From a virus: DNA of 31,883 bases. Position 1 is the stretch's first letter. Every line of letters begins with the position of its first letter. Position numbers and translations under genes: made by a program. This document shows positions 18,301 through 27,500 of this stretch, in pieces. The notes under the pieces were generated by a model. The model did no database searches and was not told the DNA's origin. It was given only the letters and a program-made list of their open reading frames with translations. Where the stretch lies: positions 1 through 31,883 of IMG/VR virus record IMGVR_UViG_3300017971_000615; one strand, 5' to 3'.

Positions 18301-19253
18301 CATCAGGAGATAATGTTATTGCCAATGCATCTACATTTTTAAGTGAGAATGTTAATATACTGGCCGACTATGGTTGTCAACATAAAACAGCAGTTGTTCT
18401 TACTGACAATGCTATTTATGGTTGGGACTATATCAGAAATATCATTTGGAGAATTATTTTAAAAACATCACAAACTCCCGGAAGATATTTCTTACAAGCA
18501 GAAGATCTTACAATGACTAAGTTTTACCAGAAAGAAGTTATTGATGCTAAAGACAGTTCACAGTTTACTGATATTGTTTCAGAGCCTGATGATGATGTTT
18601 TAGGAGGGGATGGAATTGTGTTGGGTTACAATAAAAAATATGAGGAAGTATATTTTACTTTACTTAGGCGTGAAGGTGGTGTACGTTATGATAGAACCTT
18701 TATCTATTCAGAAGTGATTGATGGGTTCGTTCCGGAGAGATCGGTCAATACGCCCTTTTATTTAAAGCTGGGTGATGGGTTATATACTGAAAAGCCTGAA
18801 GTAGATCGCGGAGTGTTATCCGGGACCAGGTATTTCTATAAAGAAGATGAAGGAGAAAGGCAAACATTTTATGATGAAATAAAAGCTGCTAAATTATCTT
18901 TCATTGTCAATGGAAATTCAGACCAGCAAAATACTTCAATGATTGTAAAAATACTTGAATCATTAAGGATTGAAATGCCAAATATTAAGTTGACCTCTAT
19001 TCGTTATGAAACAGCATACCAGGTATCAGTCTATGATTTTGACACTACAGATATTGCTGATATGCCAGAATATTTTAAACATGATTGGTTGGTTCCGGTA
19101 TCAGTTCAAACAAGTTCAGATGAAGAACAATATGAAACAGATAGTGAGATTGAAGGAAAGTGGGTGAAAGTAACACTAATCTATGAACCTGAATCATCAG
19201 CAGAAGAGATCTATATTAAGAAAGTAATTAGTTCATTTACACCAATATTATAA
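15315..19253 (+). CDS. Muzzle-like tail protein
   Basis: The 1312-residue product is the largest complete protein here. It is beta-rich with low charge, in keeping with the tail-tip or muzzle protein of crAss-like phages, which is related in role to the P22 gp10 tail hub. Family-like stretches are YNISNAHDIINKRYLGVNWK followed by a helical segment, and, in the C-terminal third, YKGRVICITRNKIFQVYVDD and ADYGCQHKTAVVLTDNAIYG, a pattern of propeller-like blades. The gene sits after the ring proteins and before the cargo-type genes, the expected place in crAss-like genomes. It follows its neighbour with a one-base stop-start overlap and the next gene begins 3 bases after its stop. No cleavage motif or enzyme signature is apparent. 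A tail-stabilising function is the established role for the group; I could not confirm it by alignment. Confidence 0.8.
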   Translation: MDTVNRFSGPVVSDVDYADVKPNQLSFPSLNIRIYNKAGQGFIATNVPGNKYDESSSVGFKLSEGYVGVGGAEHNGIAYILSWNEEDQTGEIGVFPSPKQVSYDEFGIVSLNTSLSGFERTYKALSNFTGAGGSRRILRSTQLDFNLYSQDVIIKPSYDDSVDLYICNGRTPNIVINSGFDSDGIITERRIEEDQFNSTVRQILSVNKMVTMELNDIRDNGIFTPGNYFVYVKFLDENYNSTKFFTSIGPICINAGNDMYDSEGLQERDFLQDLTNYTDKSIQLKIDPASIDDTYTYMKFYVIRYSAYQENGIATTDIYGINKEFLIESVIGDNGLVEITGAEDTIVATYDEILAVSSIYNISNAHDIINKRYLGVNWKSEVNFTKEKSDAFAAFAQLIDTSFNCTSTIGDYDFALGNWSPFGYKVPERVTTNLGYFDGEIYPFAIRFVFKGGAETDPYPIKSKDLLEGVVPSAETLKKGLIRFPNEKQVIGSGAPDQFDQSYILKAYFDIASAMAYANGNSLFDEVLGFYFVRGEKLDNLVAQGVMFNVYDKISGTQGTLYFDGGDGGEPGDAKMIPMPRKTFPYANRFLDGSTVKRTYFSQTTEYSPVKRTDHFAVYSSDAFFSNLKVQEGIDHYMKVIYTISDTQDYFKSSGYSPLLYFSVQKKSHTYANYPNSYRVKAFNIGQGISNSASGFVTALLDGETNTNDKKGFSTKADAADETYTYNRSVFSPKYIGIKLEDGATIDLPDGNYAIVNIYKQENDSDLFESKAQSFDPTVTSYSRISQALEMTTALDDLILSGGDNFKQRVYFRQMRYFGFDGDADHISDNNVNYKHGCLFGFMMSSKLNSAMRNTVDYKDSSDTTRTYRYYPEILQDGEGADQWVLDSENEEDAVEAFQINDGYNITLNPRVALGVDSNKNILDPFKKNRGYYTNPLISGSITDQFREFSSSNYRDFLVEDSPILRVIEYKGRVICITRNKIFQVYVDDRLVQSNASGDNVIANASTFLSENVNILADYGCQHKTAVVLTDNAIYGWDYIRNIIWRIILKTSQTPGRYFLQAEDLTMTKFYQKEVIDAKDSSQFTDIVSEPDDDVLGGDGIVLGYNKKYEEVYFTLLRREGGVRYDRTFIYSEVIDGFVPERSVNTPFYLKLGDGLYTEKPEVDRGVLSGTRYFYKEDEGERQTFYDEIKAAKLSFIVNGNSDQQNTSMIVKILESLRIEMPNIKLTSIRYETAYQVSVYDFDTTDIADMPEYFKHDWLVPVSVQTSSDEEQYETDSEIEGKWVKVTLIYEPESSAEEIYIKKVISSFTPIL

Positions 19254-19256
19254 GTT

Positions 19257-21680
19257 ATGGGATTTCCATTTATGTTAGCTTTTGGAGCTGCATCAGCAGC
19301 TGGTAAAATAGCAAACTCCATCTGGGGTGAAAAAGAATTTACAAATTATAATCCAACAACTACTTTCCTGGGTGATTATAAAAGAGCAGGATCAATATCC
19401 GGAGTTCAGGGAGGATTTGAGTTTGACCCTAACAGTTTTATTGATACTAAGAGGACAACTTTTGGTAAAGTTATGGATATAGCATTACCAACTCTTGATA
19501 CTGGTATGGCAATAGCAGGAGCAGGAGGTTTTGAAAAAAAGGCTAAGGCAGGTATTTATATTAAACCTGAGAATAGAGGTAAGTTTACAAAATACTGTGG
19601 TGGTAAGGTAACCAGTGAATGTATACAAAGGGGCTTAAAAAGCAAATCAGCTGCAGTAAGGAAAAGAGCTAACTTTGCCAGGAATGCAAGAAAGTGGAAG
19701 AAAGGAGAAAATGGATTATATGTTGGTAAAGATCCTGAATTTATTTTTAAAGATAAGTACAATACTCTATTATCTAAAGATGAAATGACAAAGTTTAAGA
19801 AATGGGCTTTAGAAGAAAGTAAACGTCAAGGGAGAGATATAATGATGGATATTGGAGCTTATGATGTTCAAGGATTTTGGAAAAGTGGAGAATGGAAAAA
19901 TAAAGATAAAGGTGGTCATGGAACAGATAAATTTAAAAAACCAAATCATCCTACTTTTAGTAATGAATCTATGTATAGTGGAACAGATGGTTATGAAGGT
20001 GGTATATGGAGAGAAGATGGCGGTTTCATTCCTTCTGACTTTAGTAAAGAGCTTTATGATATGGAGTATTATAATAGACTTTTTGGGAGGGAACCAAATA
20101 GACCTGAGCATCTTTACTTTGAATATGGACAACCTGAATATGCTAAGGGCAAACCAAATATGAAAAGAGGTGGATTACTTCTTGATAAACCTGCTGATAC
20201 TACAAACAAACCACAATCCGAATTTGATGGAAGATTAGAAGCAACAATATTATCTGCTTTACCATGGGGAGCAAAAGCTCTTATGAATAATCCTGCTGTA
20301 CCTGAAATATTAGCTGGTTTTTATGGTTTGGGAAAAGGAATTGCACCGGCCAGTCTTATTAACCTACCAGGAGATATGTCACCTAATCAGGCTACTTATA
20401 AAAAGAATAAAGTAGCTTTAGAGAATATTGAAAGAGCTAAAAGCAAAGTAAGTCCTAAGCGTATTGATCCTGATTATCCAATGAACAGGATAGCAATAGA
20501 AACAGCAAATGAATTTTTTGGTAATCCTGATAACGATCTTATCATAGGCCCACAAAGTAAATTTCCTAAAAAAATGGAAGATGGTGGTTATGTAAACTCT
20601 ATTAAAAAAATCAATGGCCCTTCTCATGAATCAGGTGGAGTAGATAAAGTATTAAATGGACAACCGGTAGAAGTTGAAGGTGGTGAGTATCAATTTAATT
20701 TTAAAGATGGAAGTAAAGCTATTTTCAACAAAGAACAGATGCAAATGTATAACTCGGGAGTACCAATCTCGGAAATAATTAAAACTATGCCTAAAAATAA
20801 TGTGATTGCCAAATGTGGTATGAGAATCAAAAAGAAAGCCCAGAGTGGATTATACAAAGGTGGCCTCTATTATGATGAAGATAACCCTTATGGAGTCAAT
20901 CTTGAAATTCCTACTTTAGGAAATTACCCTGGAAAAGAATTTAATTTTGGAATAAAATCAAATGAGATATCTTTTCCTAATGTACTAGATACTCCTATGG
21001 GAAGTGAGTTAGATTATCTTAAGACTGATAAAATAGGCTCTCCTGAAACAAAAGCTGTTAACTTTTTTGATCAATATAGAAAAAACCTAAAAAACTCTGC
21101 TTTAGCAGCAGGAGCATTAGGAATTGGTCAAGTAGGACAAACTGTAGCTGATATGATACGTAATAAAAGCGAAAGAGGTCCGGAACCTATTCCTACAATT
21201 GCACCCAGAATGATCAGTCCTAGATATGTTAGTGCTGAACCTGGTATTCGTTCTACAGATAGAGCATTTGGTACTGCACTTGAAATGAGCAAAATTACCG
21301 GAAGGCCAGAATATATTCCACAACTATTATCACAGAAGTTTGAAACTACTGAAAAGATTGTATCTGATGTTAATAGGGTTAATGTAGGAGAAAATGCAAG
21401 AGTTGATGCTATGAATGTTCAGACTGGATTAAGAACAGATGTTGCCAACAGGCAAATAATGAGAAATAATGAAATGGATAGAATACAGTTTGATATGATT
21501 AAATCTCAGGTACGTGGTGGAAATATAGACAATCTTTATAAAACACTTGCCGGTATAGTTAATGTCGGATCTCAATTTGGTCAGAATAAACTTTCAGCAG
21601 ATATTATGGAATACTTAAAAGGATCACTAGCACCTATTGAATTTATGCAACTAATGAATAAATTAGGATTTAGTGAATAA
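19257..21680 (+). CDS. Internal virion (cargo-type) protein with conserved basic module
   Basis: This 807-residue protein opens with a small Ala/Gly-rich hydrophobic segment (residues 1-24, FMLAFGAASAAGKIAN). At residues 100-148 lies a basic module (RGKFTKYCGG, then SAAVRKRANFARNARKW) of a type I recall from many Bacteroidota and crAss-like phage virion proteins. A second recurrent signature is GPSHESGG at 454-461 with VEVEGGEY at 471-478. The region between is rich in Gly, Asp and Lys, while the end is helical and Gln/Asn-rich (NRVNVGENARVDAMNV). Position right after the muzzle gene matches a cargo protein ejected or packed inside the tail or head. No enzyme motif is seen. The basic module may bind nucleic acid. 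It ends with TAATG, coupling to the small gene that follows. Confidence 0.7.
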   Translation: MGFPFMLAFGAASAAGKIANSIWGEKEFTNYNPTTTFLGDYKRAGSISGVQGGFEFDPNSFIDTKRTTFGKVMDIALPTLDTGMAIAGAGGFEKKAKAGIYIKPENRGKFTKYCGGKVTSECIQRGLKSKSAAVRKRANFARNARKWKKGENGLYVGKDPEFIFKDKYNTLLSKDEMTKFKKWALEESKRQGRDIMMDIGAYDVQGFWKSGEWKNKDKGGHGTDKFKKPNHPTFSNESMYSGTDGYEGGIWREDGGFIPSDFSKELYDMEYYNRLFGREPNRPEHLYFEYGQPEYAKGKPNMKRGGLLLDKPADTTNKPQSEFDGRLEATILSALPWGAKALMNNPAVPEILAGFYGLGKGIAPASLINLPGDMSPNQATYKKNKVALENIERAKSKVSPKRIDPDYPMNRIAIETANEFFGNPDNDLIIGPQSKFPKKMEDGGYVNSIKKINGPSHESGGVDKVLNGQPVEVEGGEYQFNFKDGSKAIFNKEQMQMYNSGVPISEIIKTMPKNNVIAKCGMRIKKKAQSGLYKGGLYYDEDNPYGVNLEIPTLGNYPGKEFNFGIKSNEISFPNVLDTPMGSELDYLKTDKIGSPETKAVNFFDQYRKNLKNSALAAGALGIGQVGQTVADMIRNKSERGPEPIPTIAPRMISPRYVSAEPGIRSTDRAFGTALEMSKITGRPEYIPQLLSQKFETTEKIVSDVNRVNVGENARVDAMNVQTGLRTDVANRQIMRNNEMDRIQFDMIKSQVRGGNIDNLYKTLAGIVNVGSQFGQNKLSADIMEYLKGSLAPIEFMQLMNKLGFSE

Positions 21681-21829
21681 TGACAGCTATAGAAAAACTA
21701 GAAAACAGATTGAGATTATTAGAGTTAAGAGTTAAAACTGCAAAATGCAATAAACAAGTTGATATTTATTTAAAACAAGCTATTTTTGTAAAACAACAAA
21801 TTAACAAATTAAAAAGTAAAAGAAAATGA
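21680..21829 (+). CDS. 49-residue coiled-coil protein
   Basis: A short frame links the preceding and following genes: its ATG overlaps the upstream stop (TAATG at 21678-21682) and its TGA overlaps the next ATG (ATGA at 21826-21829). The 49-residue peptide (beginning MTAIEKLENRLRLLELRVKT and ending INKLKSKRK) is basic and shows heptad spacing of Leu, Ile and Val, so it should form a helix or coiled coil. There is no membrane segment. The double overlap fits a real gene much better than chance. Its role is unknown; an assembly helper or small virion component made with the cargo proteins is plausible. Confidence 0.75.
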   Translation: MTAIEKLENRLRLLELRVKTAKCNKQVDIYLKQAIFVKQQINKLKSKRK

Positions 21830-22287
21830 GCAAAGAGCTATTAAATCAGACAGGAGACATAATGCAAAAAGTCGTAAAAGAAGAAATAGAAAAAGAATTA
21901 ATTCCTTTTAGGATTTATCCTCATGTTTCACCTCCGGGTAAATTCATAGGTGAGTATTTACAGCCACCTCCATCTACAACATTAAAAATGCCAGCAGCAT
22001 TTGATTATACAAAACGTACTGATCCTGATGATGCATTAAGGAAATATTATGTTGGTCCATTGTTAATGTTTGTTCATAAAGTAGGAGAACCAAAACAATT
22101 AAGAGAGTCTCTTGAAGGTGCTGGATTTGACGAAGGAGATATTGTAATACCACAGGGATTTCAGGATACTCATGTACTGGACAGAAAGCTTTATGCTACT
22201 GTAAGATTTGATAATGTTGTAGTTATTATTAAAAGAGGAACAGAAGATCATAAGAAAATACTTGAATTCAATAAAATTGAAATATAA
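21826..22287 (+). CDS. Possible GroES-like (co-chaperonin-fold) protein
   Basis: In this 153-residue protein the C-terminal two-thirds recalls the GroES beta-barrel: YYVGPLLMFVHKVGEPK (residues 74-90) resembles the GxVxxVGxG strand, GDIVIPQG (104-111) the VGDxVxF strand, and KLYATVRFDNVVVIIK (121-136) the final EVxIMxExDIxA region. Residues 42-70 (LQPPPSTTLKMPAAF, then charged) would take the place of the mobile loop. It could be a T4 gp31-like phage co-chaperonin that assists capsid protein folding with host GroEL, or a structural protein that merely shares the fold. The N-terminal 25 residues are an acidic helix not found in GroES. The classical hydrophobic loop tripeptide is not clear. Both gene ends overlap neighbours (ATGA, TAATG). 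Confidence 0.35.
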   Translation: MSKELLNQTGDIMQKVVKEEIEKELIPFRIYPHVSPPGKFIGEYLQPPPSTTLKMPAAFDYTKRTDPDDALRKYYVGPLLMFVHKVGEPKQLRESLEGAGFDEGDIVIPQGFQDTHVLDRKLYATVRFDNVVVIIKRGTEDHKKILEFNKIEI

Positions 22288-24464
22288 TGTTAAGGATTTC
22301 TCCACAGGCTAATCAATTAGTTTTGCCTAGCCCTCAACCTTTGTCAATGCTACTATCTGGATTAGGTGGTAGCTCTTCTCGTTCTGGTAGTCAAGGATCC
22401 GGAACTGATAAAAATTTGAAGATGAATCCGGGTGATGCTGCTACTTATTCAATGGCAGTAAATAACTTAGAAGCACAATATAAAAGCAAGCTAAATAAAG
22501 TCTTTAATGATGCTATGCAAAGTAATGAAGGTTGGCAAGCATACGCAACTAAAGAGTCTACAATTAACGAACTCCAACAATACAATCAGGAGTATCAAAA
22601 TCAAAGATTGCTTTTGGATGCTGAAAAGGATTATCTTGAAGGTAATGTTGCAAGGTTAAATAATCTTGAAACATATTTAAAACAAAAACAGATTACTGAT
22701 AATGACTTTATCTGGGGAGAAGATGATGAAGGTAATGTTCAAATTGGAATTGACACTCCTGCAGGCAAAATAATGACAGCTGGTGCATTAAAAAATTATA
22801 ATGCAACTAAACCTTACCAATTAGGTTTTATGGAATATACGGCACCGGCCTTTGAAGAATTGGATGATTTGCTTAAAAGAAAACTTGATGAAGCAGCTGA
22901 AAATAGTGCTTATACAGAAGTAACCCAAACACAAGGAGATAAGGCTATAAGACAAAGGAATTATGTCAGTAATAAACCTCAACTTGAAATGGGTTGGCAA
23001 TCCTTTATGAATGCATTACCAGGAGATCAGGCTTTAACAAGAGCTTATAATATACGAAAGTATATCTATGACAAGCAACTTGAAGGATTAAGTGATGAAG
23101 ATCGTGAAAAGGCTCCTTCATTCCAGGAGTATATGATGGCTCCGGAAATCAATAAAAGAATTCCATTAAAAGATCAATTAGCTATTTCAGAAGCAACAGG
23201 TGAAACAGCAAGTAATAAAGATCAGTATCCTGATATTCCTACAAACTTTTTTATGAATGTTCTTTATGGAATGGACAGGATGTTGTCAACGGATCCTAAT
23301 AGCGTAATGTTTGATGCTACTGAAAGAAAAAACATTGCTCAGTATATTCCAGCATTTAAAGATAATGATGTTGTTAAGCCTTATTTAACAGAGTTTGATA
23401 CAGCTTTAAGTGAAGTAATGAGTGGAGAAGCAATTACTTCAGATAATGAAGATCTCACTGAAATTCTTGCAAGTGGATTAAAAGAAAGTTTACCTAAGTT
23501 AAGATTTGATCCCAGGACTGAAAGAGGAAAAGATGAACTTGATATGTATATGCAGGAGTTTAGAAATGAATACCTCTATACTGTATTAACTGATGCTCAA
23601 TTAAAAGAAGTAGCAAATGAAATATATGAAATTCCGGAAGTAAGAGAGCGAGAAGAAGAAGAGGGTTATGGAGCTGATTATGGTGTTGGTAAAGCATTAC
23701 AAAGAACAGGTGAAACGGTATTAGAATCATTATACCTTAAGCCAAAATCTCCTACTAAAGATGAAGCTAAAAAGAAAAGCGATCTTTACAAATTGGTTAA
23801 TGATCCAAACCTTACAAATTTTGAATTTAAAAATATTATACGATACGGAACCGTAACAACGGCTTATGATTTTGAAAACGAAGAATTTGAAAAAAGTAGT
23901 CTTTATATGAAAACCCCAACTGACAGGGTGTTATTTCTTGGTAATTATATTGACCCTACAGAACTATATGATCCAGAAGAAGGAGTTGAACCAGTATTTT
24001 ATGAAACCGGTGGAAAGATATATGCTGATATGCCATGGACATTAGAAGGTGGTACTGAAACAAAAGGTAATCCTGGTGCTAGGGTAAGGATGATGGTTTT
24101 AGATACTAAAGAAAATAGGAAAAAGATTAAGTTTACATTACCAGACAGTAAGAATGATATGATTACACGCACATTAAAGGAAACTGATGATGAAAGATTT
24201 CCGGATATGAATGTGCAGTCCATTACTTTAACAAAAGAATTTCTCAGTAGAAATCCTGATTTAATGAGTCGTGGTTACAAGGCAGGTGATGATGTTCTTG
24301 TATTAGGAGTAGACACAAGATATAATCAAATAGTAACAGATGCATTACAGGAAATATCTCCAAGCCAAAGAACATTTGGATTATTACCAGAAATAGAAGA
24401 TTACCTTAAAAGAATGGGAATAAACATTGTTATGCATCAAGGGTTTGATTATGCCCCAAAATAA
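22287..24464 (+). CDS. Internal virion (cargo-type) protein
   Basis: A 725-residue, acidic, mainly helical protein without recognised enzyme motifs. Residues 24-42 are a Ser/Gly-rich low-complexity linker (LSGLGGSSSRSGSQGSGTD). Residues about 55-135 are coiled coil (MAVNNLEAQYKSKLNKVFND, then Gln/Asn-rich helices). A second helical charged region spans about 430-490 (EVREREEEEGYGADYG), and the last 150 residues contain beta segments (RVRMMVLDTKENRKKIKFTL). Large helical proteins with a linker directly after the muzzle gene and before a giant ejected protein fit the virion cargo class of crAss-like phages. A contractile or ejection-channel role is not indicated. Start overlaps the preceding stop (TAATG); the stop is followed by a 131-base gap with a weak hairpin. 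Confidence 0.6.
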   Translation: MLRISPQANQLVLPSPQPLSMLLSGLGGSSSRSGSQGSGTDKNLKMNPGDAATYSMAVNNLEAQYKSKLNKVFNDAMQSNEGWQAYATKESTINELQQYNQEYQNQRLLLDAEKDYLEGNVARLNNLETYLKQKQITDNDFIWGEDDEGNVQIGIDTPAGKIMTAGALKNYNATKPYQLGFMEYTAPAFEELDDLLKRKLDEAAENSAYTEVTQTQGDKAIRQRNYVSNKPQLEMGWQSFMNALPGDQALTRAYNIRKYIYDKQLEGLSDEDREKAPSFQEYMMAPEINKRIPLKDQLAISEATGETASNKDQYPDIPTNFFMNVLYGMDRMLSTDPNSVMFDATERKNIAQYIPAFKDNDVVKPYLTEFDTALSEVMSGEAITSDNEDLTEILASGLKESLPKLRFDPRTERGKDELDMYMQEFRNEYLYTVLTDAQLKEVANEIYEIPEVREREEEEGYGADYGVGKALQRTGETVLESLYLKPKSPTKDEAKKKSDLYKLVNDPNLTNFEFKNIIRYGTVTTAYDFENEEFEKSSLYMKTPTDRVLFLGNYIDPTELYDPEEGVEPVFYETGGKIYADMPWTLEGGTETKGNPGARVRMMVLDTKENRKKIKFTLPDSKNDMITRTLKETDDERFPDMNVQSITLTKEFLSRNPDLMSRGYKAGDDVLVLGVDTRYNQIVTDALQEISPSQRTFGLLPEIEDYLKRMGINIVMHQGFDYAPK

Positions 24465-24505
24465 TCTCACAAGGCAAAGCCTATCACATATCCAGCAAAG
24501 CTGTA

Positions 24506-24526
24506 GATCTACCATAGATCGTTTTT
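24506..24526 (+). terminator. Weak hairpin-plus-T-run terminator candidate
   Basis: GATCTA (24506-24511), loop CCA, and TAGATC (24515-24520) form a perfect 6-bp stem directly followed by GTTTTT. This has the layout of an intrinsic terminator, although the stem is AT-rich and the T run is short. It lies about 40 bases after the stop of the cargo-type gene and about 70 bases before the giant gene, which would then need its own promoter; none with the Bacteroides consensus is evident in the remaining gap. Confidence 0.4.
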
Positions 24527-24595
24527 AAGAGTACTTTATAATAATTAGGTACTTTCACATCAAAGATATTTATAATAGCTTAAATCAATTATATT

Positions 24596-27500
24596 ATGGC
24601 ACTAGAAGAAACAAAAGGACAGGAGCAAATAACCCAGCAAGTAGATAATGGTAAAAGAAGAAGATTAAATTTTGCCAGGTCGGTACATGCAGGTGGAAGT
24701 TTAGCTGATATTTATGAAGCCTCACTTGAATCAGGTTTAGAACCAGAGATGCCAACATTTGAGGACTTTTCCCAATCTTTTCCAGAAATTCCTGAAGAAC
24801 AAAGAATGCCTTTGTATGAAAGAGCAAATCAAATGTTTGATCTTTACAATACAATTGAAAAACAAACTTTACAAACTTCCGGATATCGCTTTCCTGATAC
24901 TGAATATTTCAAAGGAGATCAGTATAAAAAAGATCTTTTAGCTGAAAGGTCAAAAAGGAATGAAGTAATTCTTGATGATCGGTTTTTCCATACAACAAGT
25001 GGAAAAAGATTTGAATTATATTCAATGGATGAAGAAGCAACTTCTAAAGGATTTTTTGAAGATAAAAACGGAAACCTTAAACCATTGGCTCTGGAAAAGT
25101 ATGCTGATAATAACTTAATGTTACAAATGACTCCTAATGGTAAAACCTATTGGAAAGAAGCAGGTGACAATGAATTTATTCCACCTGATCTTATTAAAGG
25201 ATATTTTGGTGACAGGGTACTTGAAACTAAAAGTGGTTGGGATAGTATTGCAAGAGGTTTATGGAGTGGCTCTGCTCCAATTGTTGCAAAAGGAATTGGT
25301 ACTGCCGCTGGTGTCATTGGTAGTTTAAAAGATCAACTATTTGGATGGGAAGGTAAACCAGAAGATAGGGGATATTATAAGTTTAATGCTGATATGCAGA
25401 ATTGGGCCAATATGCATTCAACAAAAAACTATGATGAAATGAATAGTATGTTTAATGACTGGAATGCAGCATTACATACTGTATCAAATGGTGTTACTCA
25501 GCTATTAGGAATTATAGCTGCCGGTGCTGTACTTGGAGGCGTAGGTGGAGGTGCTGCCAGGTTGTTTGGTGCTAATTTACCAGCCTGGGTTCCATTTCAA
25601 GGATCATTATTACTTGGTGACTTTGAAGCTGCTGCAGGAGTACAGGATGAGTTAATGAGACAAGGAGTTGATTTCCATAGATCATCTTGGTATCTTCTAC
25701 CTTATATGGCCGCAACCCATGTTTCAGAAATGACATTTGGTGGACTTGCTGAAAGAGCTGGTGGTGATATGGTTTTAAGGCAACTAGGAAGAAACAAGTT
25801 TACCAATGAAACAATTACTAAAACTGTAAATGATGTTGTTGGAGAAGCTGTAGCTACTACAGGAAAAGCATTAAGAAAAATGTCTGTTGCTGAACAAAAA
25901 ACTGTAGTTGGTAAAGTATGGACAACACTTCAAAATGCCAGGTTTGCTGCAATTGAATCTCAAATGTCTGCTGCTGCATCTAAGAGTGCAGGTAAAAGAT
26001 TTCTTTCCGGACTTAACAGGACAACCATAGCATCATTTACTGAAGGTGTGGAAGAGATTGAAGAAGCAGTAATGCATCGTTGGCTAAATATGTGGGTTAA
26101 TGGTAGAGAGGCTGTAATAGGTGAAAGATATGTAAACCTTCATGAAAACTATAATTATATCCCAAATAATCCTGATGATCCTACGCTTGGTTATAAAAGG
26201 ATAAGCAAAACAAATCCTACTGATGTTACTGATGTTACTTACAGAGAATATGAGGAACATGAGAAAAACATGAATCATTTTAATGATGTACTGGCCGGAA
26301 AGAAAACACTTGACACTACATTCAGTATTGAAGAAGGAGTGGCCGCTTTCCTTTCTACATTTATAACATTTGGGATTGGTAATGGTACCGGGATTATGTC
26401 ACCTCCACAGCATAAAGACAAAGCTCTTTATGATATGGCAAAGTTTGTCCTAAAAAATCCACAAGCAAATACTAAAGCAATAAGATCTCAAATTGATAAG
26501 CTTGTTAAAATGGGTGCCTTTACTGGAATAAAAGAGGATACTGCAAAACATATTGATATGTTTATGGAAGATCTGAATTTCTCAGTAGAGTTATTAAAGA
26601 AAATCAAGAATGATAAAACTGTACATGATGCCTTAAGAGGAAATGATTCTTTAATAAAAAGAACATTCATGGCTTATAGAGAGATTGAAAGAAGCAATCA
26701 GGCTATATCCAACCTTAATGGAGTAATGAATGAGCTTGGTGATAATGCACTGGAAGCAGACAATGAAGCCCTTGGTCTTAAAAAAGGAGATAAGGCCGCT
26801 GATATACAAAAACGAATTGAAGCAGAAGAAAAACTTTTGAAAGTTAGCCAGGATAATCTTAACTGGATAACTACTCCACAATCAAAAATGGCTCTTTCAT
26901 TTGATGATAAAGGTAAACCAGTAAGAACTGTTACTGATGAACAGGTTAAATATGGCAGTCCTTTAAAAGTTAAAAAGACAAGTGGTGCTTATACCGATAT
27001 GATGTTTAATTCACTTGCATTAAATTATCAGCTTAATCAAATGGCTGAAAAAGAAGCAAGGAAGAGATTAGGACTTAAAGAAGGTGTTAAATCAAGTGCG
27101 TTAACAAAAGAGATAGATAAAATATTACCCGGAATTTATTCAAGGGTAAAAATGGCTGATGTTAATTTATATCAGATGTTTAGTGGTGTAAGAGATAATT
27201 TCCTTTCAGCTTTAAACAAATATGCCAATTTACAAGATCAGGAAGCTGCAGATCTAAAAACTGTACTTGAAGAAACTTTCTTAAGACTTGGGAATAAGGA
27301 GTCTGTTGAAAAAGGTGCAATGAACAGAATTGATACATTGCTTAAGCCTATAAAAGATATTATTGCTGGTGTAGAAAAAGGAACTAATCTTTATGATAAT
27401 CCTGATCTTACTTATGATGTTGTTGCTGCAATGGGAAACCTTCAAGCAGGATTGGGAGAAATCAAAAAACTTGCTGGTATCCTTGAACCTACTTCTGAAA

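Noticed and set aside
19809-20132. 107-residue frame on the - strand
   Set aside because: It is antisense within a supported gene; the Ile/Phe-rich sequence is typical of antisense reading of Lys/Glu-rich coding DNA, and no - strand gene is supported anywhere here.
19852-20163. 103-residue hydrophobic frame on the + strand
   Set aside because: It lies wholly inside the cargo-type gene in another frame, has no leader or coupling, and its composition is what shifted reading of a Gly/Glu-rich gene gives.
24532-24557. Two TACTTT copies 18 bases apart before the giant gene
   Set aside because: Neither matches TAnnTTTG and no -33 element is placed correctly; six-base repeats are expected by chance in such DNA.
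24759-24941. 60-residue + strand frame near the start of the giant gene
   Set aside because: It lies in a different frame from the giant protein, which has sensible continuous composition through this stretch.
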